From positions 1 through 12,607 of the forward strand of contig CAZUMH010000095.1 in the NCBI GenBank assembly GCA_964621645.1: a stretch of 12,607 bases of DNA, in the 5' to 3' direction. Position numbers and translations under genes: made by a program. A model generated the notes under the pieces. The model had not been told where the DNA came from. It saw only the letters and a list, made by a program, of their open reading frames with translations, and did not search any database. Below, in pieces: positions 6,805 to 12,607 of the stretch (positions are counted from its first letter, which is position 1; each line of letters begins with the position of its first letter). This stretch comes from CAZUMH01 sp964621645. Lineage in GTDB: Bacteria > Zhuqueibacterota > QNDG01 > JAGLOF01.

Positions 6805-8292
6805 CTACAGTTTTATAAAAGCATGATATTTTTGGCCGTTGCGATAGATATAGAAGATTACCACATCTCCCTTCTTGTGCGTCCTGAGGGCTCTTCGATA
6901 ATCGTTTACCGATTTAATGAAATCATCCTCGATACGGGTAATAACGTCTCCTTCCCGGATTCCTTCCTCATAGGCGGTGCTGTAAAAATCCACCTGATTG
7001 ACCAGCACGCCATCCATATTCAACCTGTCTCTCTGCTGAGGCGTCAGATTAACGACCGAGATCCCCAGATCCGAGATACCCTGGTCGCCCGAGTCCGCGG
7101 TGGCATCGCTCCCCGTATCTCTTTGGCCCAACACGACCGATACATCCTTTTCTTTTTTATCTCTCAGGATGGTAAGCTCCACTTTATCGCCGGGTTTCTT
7201 CAAGGCGATGATACTCTGTACCTGATTACTGCGAAGGATCTCTTTACCGTCTAATTTCAAAATGACATCCAGCGGTTTAAGGCCGGCCTTTTCCGCCGGA
7301 CTGTCTTCGAGCACCTGTTCGACCAGGACACCCCGTGGTTTTTCCATCCCGTAATGTTCCGCCTTGACATTATCCATATTTACCATGGAAATTCCCAGCC
7401 AGGGACGGATCACATGGCCATGCTCAACGAGATCCTGCATGATCCGTTTAGCCAGATTGATGGGAATGGCAAAGCCGGCTCCGGTGTAATAGCCGGTCCC
7501 GGTCTTGATGGCGGTATTTATCCCGATCACTTCTGCCTTGGTGTTCACCAGGGCTCCGCCGCTGTTGCCCGGATTGATAGCCGCGTCGGTCTGCAGGAAA
7601 TTTTCTATGGCGTAACTCCCGCCGCTCGTCTGGGTATTATCCCGGATGATCCCCAGACCGCGGCCCTTGGCACTGATGATTCCGGCGGTGACGGTTGATA
7701 GTAATTCCAGGGGATTGCCCACGGCAAGCACCCACTCACCCACTTCAATTTGATCGGAATCACCAAGACGAGCCACGGGCAGGTCTTTTCCGTCGATTTT
7801 AATAAGTCCCACTTCCGTAAGGGGATCGCTGCCTACTACCTTTGCTACGAATTCCCGATTATCATAGAGTGTCACCTTGATTTTATCCGATCCATTGATT
7901 ACGTGATGATTGGTGAGAATGTACCCGTCCGAAGAGACAATAATTCCTGAACCCAATCCATACTGTTCCTGGGGTACCTGGAACTGGTGACCGAACCAAT
8001 CCGGGAAAATAGAAGGTTGTTCGGAGGCTTTTACCTTTTTCTCGGTGGAGATACTTACCACTGTTGGCAGGATTTCCTTGGCAACCATCGTGAAAGCTTT
8101 GCCGGTGTCCTGCAGTTTGATCAATTCCTCAGGGAGAGGACTGTTGTTCCCGGTCAGGATCGGTTTATCATCGAGCGGGCGGTTTGCCAGGCTCTGAGGT
8201 GTCATTCCCAAATAGGATGTTAACAGGATTCCCGCGACCAGTCCGATAAAGACGAAACCGGCTGCGGACCAGCGTTTGGTTGATGTTTTCAT
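6805..8292 (-). CDS. Periplasmic serine protease of the Do/HtrA (DegP/DegQ) family, two PDZ domains
   Basis: This is a 495-residue protein. Residues about 10-28 form a signal peptide or signal anchor that sends it to the periplasm, where this family degrades or refolds damaged envelope proteins. The trypsin-like domain has His130 in TNHHV and Ser244 in PGNSGGAL. The third triad position, in DPLTEVGLIKI, is Glu160 where DegP-type enzymes usually have Asp. PDZ1 follows (about 295-392, carboxylate-loop region PWLGI) and then PDZ2 (about 408-495). The length is typical of DegP/DegQ. AAGGAG lies 8 nt before the ATG. It begins 57 bp after the YugP-type protease gene and ends at two tandem terminators, so the two proteases probably share a transcript. 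If Glu160 does not support catalysis, a chaperone-only role is the alternative. Confidence 0.96.
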   Translation of the reverse strand: MKTSTKRWSAAGFVFIGLVAGILLTSYLGMTPQSLANRPLDDKPILTGNNSPLPEELIKLQDTGKAFTMVAKEILPTVVSISTEKKVKASEQPSIFPDWFGHQFQVPQEQYGLGSGIIVSSDGYILTNHHVINGSDKIKVTLYDNREFVAKVVGSDPLTEVGLIKIDGKDLPVARLGDSDQIEVGEWVLAVGNPLELLSTVTAGIISAKGRGLGIIRDNTQTSGGSYAIENFLQTDAAINPGNSGGALVNTKAEVIGINTAIKTGTGYYTGAGFAIPINLAKRIMQDLVEHGHVIRPWLGISMVNMDNVKAEHYGMEKPRGVLVEQVLEDSPAEKAGLKPLDVILKLDGKEILRSNQVQSIIALKKPGDKVELTILRDKKEKDVSVVLGQRDTGSDATADSGDQGISDLGISVVNLTPQQRDRLNMDGVLVNQVDFYSTAYEEGIREGDVITRIEDDFIKSVNDYRRALRTHKKGDVVIFYIYRNGQKYHAFIKL

Positions 8293-8349
8293 GATAGAAT
8301 CTCCTTCTTGTTGTGAATATATATATAGATATTCTCTAAATTCACCATT

Positions 8350-9052
8350 CTAATCCCTCATGCCCCGCAGAACCAGCAATCGCAACAATTGAGTGACCGC
8401 CATTGCAGCGGCTGCGATATAGGTCAGTGCCGCGGCGCGAAGGACTTCCCGGGCCATGGACGATTCTTTCCCGATGAGGTAGCCTCGTTCCGTAAGAAGC
8501 TTCAAACCCCGGCTGCTGGCATTAAGCTCCACCGGCAGGGTGACCAGCTGAAAAAATAATGCCCCGGTGAAAAAGATTATTCCCACATCCATAAGCACGG
8601 AAAATGACCGGGCAAAAAGAAACCCGATGAAAAAAAGCGGAAAGGCAAGCGTTGTCCCCAGACTGGCCACCGGGAAAACGGCCTGTCTTACAGTGAAGGC
8701 TCCATAGCCGCTCTGATGCTGCAGCGCGTGTCCTACTTCATGGGCGGCAACTCCCAGCGCCGCGATGGAGTTACTGCCGGCTACCTGTGAGGATCGTCGC
8801 NNNNNNNNNNAGTCGCAATACTCTGCTGCGCGGATCGTAATGGTCGCCAAGTTTTCCCTGGGCCCTTTCAATGTGAACTGATGAAAGCCCATTGCTTTCT
8901 AAAAGACGGCGGGCCATTTGGTCTCCGGTCATCCCGCAGCTGGCCTGTACCCGGCTGTATCTGTTGAAGGTGGACTTCACTTTATACTGAGCCCACAGCG
9001 CCAGCAACAGCGCCGGAACAAGCAGGATAAAGGTCGGATCCCAAAAAAACAT
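8350..9052 (-). CDS. YugP-type membrane zinc metallopeptidase, interrupted by an assembly gap
   Basis: The N-terminal part (9052-8811, 80 codons plus 2 nt) has a membrane helix (about residues 6-22) and GDHYDPRSRVLR, typical of the YugP/Zn-protease family. After the 10-N gap the C-terminal part (149 codons) carries the zinc motif HEVGH within VAAHEVGHALQH, a membrane-rich segment, ELNASSRGLKLL with a candidate third zinc ligand (Glu), and a final membrane helix. The two halves are in different frames across the 10 Ns; a true gap that is a multiple of 3 would rejoin them. I read this as an intact gene broken by assembly, not a pseudogene. Total visible length (about 230 residues) fits the family. 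GGAGG lies 9 nt before the ATG. It probably degrades or processes membrane proteins and sits directly upstream of htrA. Confidence 0.85.
8801..8810. other. Assembly gap (10 Ns)
   Basis: Ten Ns interrupt the metallopeptidase gene just before its HEVGH motif. Both edges carry GTCGC on the plus strand (8796-8800 and 8812-8816). The N count does not preserve the reading frame, so it is likely a placeholder. Confidence 0.99.
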
Positions 9053-9205
9053 TTTATAATTCCTCCGTCAGTTATACTCCCCAGACCCGAGTGTTAATTT
9101 CTACTCCGGGCACTTTCATAAAGTTCCCGCTTTGGATTTTATCCTGAAAGAAGAGTTGTTCCGGTATGATTGAAAAGGATAGAATAAAAATATAAATAAC
9201 TTCAT

Positions 9206-9757
9206 TTACATATTTAAGGCCAGCCGAAAACTGCTGCCGCTCATACTTATCCTAAAGGTCCCCACTGCGGTACGAAATTCTACCGGTTTAAAAGCGATAT
9301 ACCCTGTTCCGAGACAGACCAATCCCGAGAGGATGCCCAGGGCCATATCCTGAGTAGCCAGGGTAATGCCCGTATTGACGTAATCATCGCCCAGCGCGAG
9401 CCTGTCCGCTTCCGCCTTATCGTGATGTCTTTTATAATCAACGAATTTTGTATACGCCGTAGCTCCTGCCAATCCGGTAACCAGAAGCAGCGGCAGGTAT
9501 GGACGCCTCTTTGTCACAACGAATTGAATCTTCTTTTCCAGGTCGTATTCGTGATTTCCTCTGATGATCTTCGATATTTGATTCATTTCGAAAATCCCTA
9601 TGGTGCCGTCCTCACGCTGAAAGGCCCATTTGCTCTCCGTACGTTTCAGTAATTTGCAACGGACGCGAGCGCCCTGTTTAGTAACGACAATATCCTGGGC
9701 CAGAAGCTGCCCGCACCAGAAAAAGATTACTACAAAGATGATACTGAACCTGCGCAT
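9206..9757 (-). CDS. Hypothetical envelope protein with signal peptide and two membrane segments
   Basis: I do not recognise a named family. The 183-residue product has a signal peptide (MRRFSIIFVVIFFWCGQLLA, cleavage probably after Ala20). A small beta-rich part follows (about 21-67), built like the DIVVTKQGARVRCKLLKR ... GTIGIFEMNQISKI pattern common in FCB secreted proteins of unknown role. Two hydrophobic segments (about 87-103 and 138-156) flank a His/Lys-rich polar loop. The frame opens at a GTG (9760); I prefer the ATG at 9757, 8 nt after a weak GGGG. It stands alone: a terminator precedes it and 153 bp separate it from the next gene. Expected location is the cell envelope. Confidence 0.75.
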   Translation of the reverse strand: MRRFSIIFVVIFFWCGQLLAQDIVVTKQGARVRCKLLKRTESKWAFQREDGTIGIFEMNQISKIIRGNHEYDLEKKIQFVVTKRRPYLPLLLVTGLAGATAYTKFVDYKRHHDKAEADRLALGDDYVNTGITLATQDMALGILSGLVCLGTGYIAFKPVEFRTAVGTFRISMSGSSFRLALNM

Positions 9758-9833
9758 CACGGTAACCCCACATTCACAGTAATTCTCGATCTTCCCTGAC
9801 TTAGCCGGAGCCTTAAGAGAAACTCCGGCTTCA

Positions 9834-9863
9834 AAGATATTGCTTTTGCATAAACCATGCCAA
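9834..9863 (-). promoter_or_regulatory. Weak candidate promoter of the hypothetical envelope gene
   Basis: On the minus strand TTGGCA (9858-9863) and TATCTT (9834-9839) are 18 bp apart, matching sigma-70 boxes at five and four positions. It lies between the upstream terminator and the gene start at 9757. Support is weak. Confidence 0.22.
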
Positions 9864-9931
9864 TTCCAGGTTGTACCGCCACCACATCCACAAACAGCGA
9901 CAAATTAAAAATGATACGGATCTTCTTCTAT

Positions 9932-9967
9932 AAAAAGGGGACATCCACCTCATCTTTGGATGTCCCC
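9932..9967 (-). terminator. Intrinsic terminator of the large outer-membrane protein gene
   Basis: A perfect 11-bp stem GGGGACATCCA/TGGATGTCCCC (9937-9947 with 9957-9967, 9-nt loop) is followed on the minus strand by five U (A run 9932-9936). It lies about 40 nt after the TGA at 10007 and ends the transcript that enters from the right edge. Confidence 0.88.
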
Positions 9968-10006
9968 CGTTATCTTTCTGTAAATAATACTTCGTATCAG
10001 AGCTGA

Positions 10007-12607
10007 TCACTGCTCCTTGTAGAGAAACACCATGATGCGCCTGTTCAAATATCGTCCGACCGGTGACTGATTATCTCCCAGCAACACCTCTTTCTGACCC
10101 TGCATCTTAAGAGTGAGGGGCCTATCCTCTCCATACCCCACCGGCTTGGCCACCCGCCTGCGGATATCCTGATAACGGCTGGGATAGGAAGTCCTTATCC
10201 GTTGCAGGAAGGCCTCGGAAAAATATTTTGCCCGGTTCAAAGAAAGCCGCTGATTCAATTTTTCCGGTCCGGTAGCACAAGCGTGCCCCTCGAAACGCAG
10301 CTTCATGTTGGGATTAGCCACCATCTCTTTTGCGATATCCATAAGCCTGTCCCAATAGAACTGGTAGACAGGTTCAACTTTGGCGAATTTGGCGGCGCCG
10401 AACATTTCACGTCGGGTAACCGTCTGCTGCTCTCTCAGATACATATCCCGCGGCCGTGCCTTGAAGGTGCGGTTCTCCTGATCCTGCAACTGAAAATCAA
10501 GCCGGTAGGATTTGTTGATCGGAACGGTGTTGCGGTCCCTGTCGGTGCCGTCCCAGGAAATATCCCCTTGCAGCTCATTATTGTTCACCAGCCCCTGCTG
10601 TAGGATCAGCACTTTCCTGCTTCCCTGAATGCTCCACTCTTTCACCCCCGCCGGAGAAGTGATATTCAGGGCCAGGACAATGGGATTCAATATCGTCGTA
10701 TCCACCTGCACAGAGTAAGGCCCGAAGATTTTTTCCTCGAAATTCTGATCAACCGCAAACGTTACCTTGCGGTTCTGCTGCATATGGTAAAGATTATCCT
10801 GGGGATCATCTCTCTTGTAATCCTTAATGATTATATTGGGATGATCTTTCACTACCTCTATTCGACGGGATGGAACCCCCAGTTCCATAAGACGCTGCTT
10901 CACAGCCTGAGCCCGCTGCAGGGCCAGAGCCGGATTCTCCTCTCCGGAGAGATCGTCTATATACCCCATTACCCGCAAGGTCACGGAAGGATTGTTCAAT
11001 ATCCTCTCGGCCAAGGTTAACAGTACTCCCGGAATAGGTTCCAATTCTGCGCTGAATTCAGGTTTTACTTCTGAGGAGAAGGCATCGAAGTAAATCTCCG
11101 GCACCAGCGGTATCTCAGCCACGTCATAATCGGTAATCACCACTTCCACTGTGTCGGGCACCTGGAACGTCCCTTTGGGGATAGAGTTAATCTTGTCTCG
11201 TCGTACATTGTTCTCTCGTTTCAGCTCGAGCACCCCGCTGTCCGGATCAATGACGGTGAGTATAGTATGGGTACCCGTGTACTCGGTGAACCAGTCGACG
11301 GATACCGTGGTGTCTTCCCCGGCCGGCAGATTGTAAATTCTGGCCTGGGCCAACGGCTTCTCCTCCTCTCTGGAATCCACTGCATAGGTATCGAAGGCCT
11401 TGAAAGTGAATCGGGGCGCCGGTCCGTTACCCTGGTTGGTAATGACAAAACTCAACTGCCCCTGTTCCGGAGTGGTAGTGATCCAGGGAGAATAATCAAA
11501 CCGCACCTCCTTCACCACCAGATCCGCCGTCTCAATCACGAAACGGCCTACCTTTTGCTCTCCCCGTTGAGCCAGGCGGGCGTGATGACTGAGATCATAG
11601 GCGGTGACCGCCCAGTAATATACCCCCCTCTCCTGCACCTGAGTGCGGTAAGAAGTCCCTTCCACCAGCTGACAGACCAAAAGAGAGTCCCTGGTGCGAG
11701 AGGCCATGAATCCATCCATATCATATTCTATCATGCGGATGGCTTTTTCCAGAAACTTGCGGTCCTTGGTAATAAGTACTATGTATTTTACCTCGTCAAA
11801 GGGATCGGGGTCAAAGGCCTTTTCCCATTTCAATTCCACTTGCGACGATATTCCCACGACCTGGGACGTCACCACCTGGGGTTCCTTAAGACGGAAAGGC
11901 TCCGGCGCCAACGGATAGTGCAGCACGGTTCCCCGATAAGTCTCCTGCAGAACACTGCCGTATCCAACGTTTGCCATATCAATCTCGACAGCATCTCCAT
12001 AACGGGTAGGTAAGCCTAACAATTGATTAAACGCGTCATTCCAGCGCAGTCCGATTCCAAAGGTGAAATCCCCCAGATCCTCTTTGTTGAAGCGGTAACC
12101 GAATCGAACTCCCAGAATATCCTGCCACCATAATTCACTTCCAAGGCCGACAGTAAGGTTGCGCCGTCGCACGGCCACAGCATCGGAAGCCAGCAGCATG
12201 CTCAGGCCGCCGTACCGTCCCAATCTCAGGGAGGCACCGACCCGTATGGTTCGCGGTAAAGCGCTTTCTGCATTCTCAACCGTTACCGTAGAACCGAGAT
12301 GTTGCAGAGAGGCGCCAAAACTGAAAATACCGTAATCAAAGGGTCCGAGCCCCTCCACCGTGAAACGCGAGGGCCTTATCAATATGCCCGCATCCCATGC
12401 CATCCCGCGGGAGCTGAGTTGATCAAATGTGCTGGAAAATCCCTTCAGGTTCACTCCAATACTGACGGCCGGACTGAGCCAGTCGAGACGCTGTCCCACG
12501 GAAATAAGAGCGAGGGTATGGCTGGCAGTTACAGACGGCTCCAGACCGCCGGTGGCATCCCACGAGGGCATACCCAGGTAGCTGACACTGGCGCCGATCG
12601 CCGTCTT
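10007..12607 (-). CDS. PorV-type outer-membrane barrel fused to FN3-, CARDB-, FlgD-Ig- and two OmpA-like domains (5' end beyond window)
   Basis: The frame is open to the right edge (12 more codons before the Met at 12571), so the N-terminus is missing; 866 codons are visible. Positions below count from that Met. About 1-215 is the C-terminal part of a PorV/UPF0164-type beta-barrel (alternating strands; LPRTIRVGASLRLG; WWQDILGVRFGYRFN; GIGLRW). About 232-346 looks like a fibronectin type III domain, and 349-460 like a CARDB domain. An OmpA-like domain lies at about 487-606 (GYIDD, then ALQRA). A FlgD-type Ig segment lies at about 627-705 (SWDGTDRDRNTVPINKSYR). A second OmpA-like domain lies at about 726-853 (FEGHACATG, RLSLNRA, NRRIMVFLYK). 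OmpA domains bind peptidoglycan, so this is probably an outer-membrane protein with a periplasmic anchor. The PorV relationship suggests, but does not prove, a link to type IX secretion. Confidence 0.85.
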   Translation of the reverse strand, partial: KTAIGASVSYLGMPSWDATGGLEPSVTASHTLALISVGQRLDWLSPAVSIGVNLKGFSSTFDQLSSRGMAWDAGILIRPSRFTVEGLGPFDYGIFSFGASLQHLGSTVTVENAESALPRTIRVGASLRLGRYGGLSMLLASDAVAVRRRNLTVGLGSELWWQDILGVRFGYRFNKEDLGDFTFGIGLRWNDAFNQLLGLPTRYGDAVEIDMANVGYGSVLQETYRGTVLHYPLAPEPFRLKEPQVVTSQVVGISSQVELKWEKAFDPDPFDEVKYIVLITKDRKFLEKAIRMIEYDMDGFMASRTRDSLLVCQLVEGTSYRTQVQERGVYYWAVTAYDLSHHARLAQRGEQKVGRFVIETADLVVKEVRFDYSPWITTTPEQGQLSFVITNQGNGPAPRFTFKAFDTYAVDSREEEKPLAQARIYNLPAGEDTTVSVDWFTEYTGTHTILTVIDPDSGVLELKRENNVRRDKINSIPKGTFQVPDTVEVVITDYDVAEIPLVPEIYFDAFSSEVKPEFSAELEPIPGVLLTLAERILNNPSVTLRVMGYIDDLSGEENPALALQRAQAVKQRLMELGVPSRRIEVVKDHPNIIIKDYKRDDPQDNLYHMQQNRKVTFAVDQNFEEKIFGPYSVQVDTTILNPIVLALNITSPAGVKEWSIQGSRKVLILQQGLVNNNELQGDISWDGTDRDRNTVPINKSYRLDFQLQDQENRTFKARPRDMYLREQQTVTRREMFGAAKFAKVEPVYQFYWDRLMDIAKEMVANPNMKLRFEGHACATGPEKLNQRLSLNRAKYFSEAFLQRIRTSYPSRYQDIRRRVAKPVGYGEDRPLTLKMQGQKEVLLGDNQSPVGRYLNRRIMVFLYKEQ

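Noticed and set aside
8315..8334. AT-rich near-palindrome between the metallopeptidase and htrA as an htrA promoter
   Set aside because: The TATATATA run gives many -10-like matches but no matching -35 box, so it cannot be supported.
9803..9830. Hairpin AGCCGGAG/CTCCGGCT with 12-nt loop as a terminator or riboswitch
   Set aside because: No U tract follows on either strand and the surrounding leader does not match a riboswitch I know; it may be a minor leader hairpin.
11267..12013. Plus-strand reading frame of 248 codons opposite the large outer-membrane protein gene
   Set aside because: The minus-strand frame has clear domain structure over the whole stretch; this frame has none.

Overview
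The window is a compact bacterial chromosome segment in which every supported gene lies on the minus strand, so it reads from high to low coordinates. A C-terminal half-barrel of the PorV/UPF0164 type fused to CARDB, OmpA-like and FlgD-like domains, together with MoxR/BatD aerotolerance-type genes, points to a Gram-negative bacterium of the FCB group (Bacteroidota, Calditrichota, Marinimicrobia, KSB1 and similar lineages). That is inference from gene content; no rRNA or other marker is present to fix the phylum. The run of 10 Ns at 8801-8810 says this is a draft or metagenome scaffold.

Layout, in transcription order: (1) 12607-10007, a large outer-membrane protein entering from beyond the right edge, closed by a strong terminator at 9932-9967. 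(2) 9757-9206, a small membrane protein with a signal peptide and no recognised family. (3) 9052-8350, a YugP-type membrane zinc protease interrupted by the N gap, followed 57 bp later by (4) 8292-6805, a Do/HtrA periplasmic protease with two PDZ domains, closed by two tandem terminators. (5) 6538-2582, a chaperone operon in the uncommon order grpE-dnaJ-fmdB-dnaK, with grpE and dnaJ overlapping and dnaJ and fmdB almost touching, closed by a textbook terminator at 2431-2470. (6) 2230-1562, a lipoprotein with TPR-like helices; 1415-465, a BatD-like membrane protein; and 388-1, the start of a MoxR-family AAA+ ATPase that runs off the left edge.

Functionally the middle of the window is a protein quality-control cluster: a membrane metalloprotease and a periplasmic serine protease beside the cytoplasmic DnaK/DnaJ/GrpE machine. 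The left end looks like the beginning of a MoxR/Bat envelope-stress locus, and the right end is an envelope scaffold protein. Nothing in the window looks like phage, transposon, CRISPR, tRNA or rRNA.

I do not see a clearly undescribed system. The observations most worth a second look are the multidomain PorV-OmpA fusion, the rearranged dnaK operon with an embedded FmdB zinc ribbon and no visible CIRCE element, the Asp-to-Glu change in the HtrA catalytic triad, and the structured dnaK 3' untranslated region.
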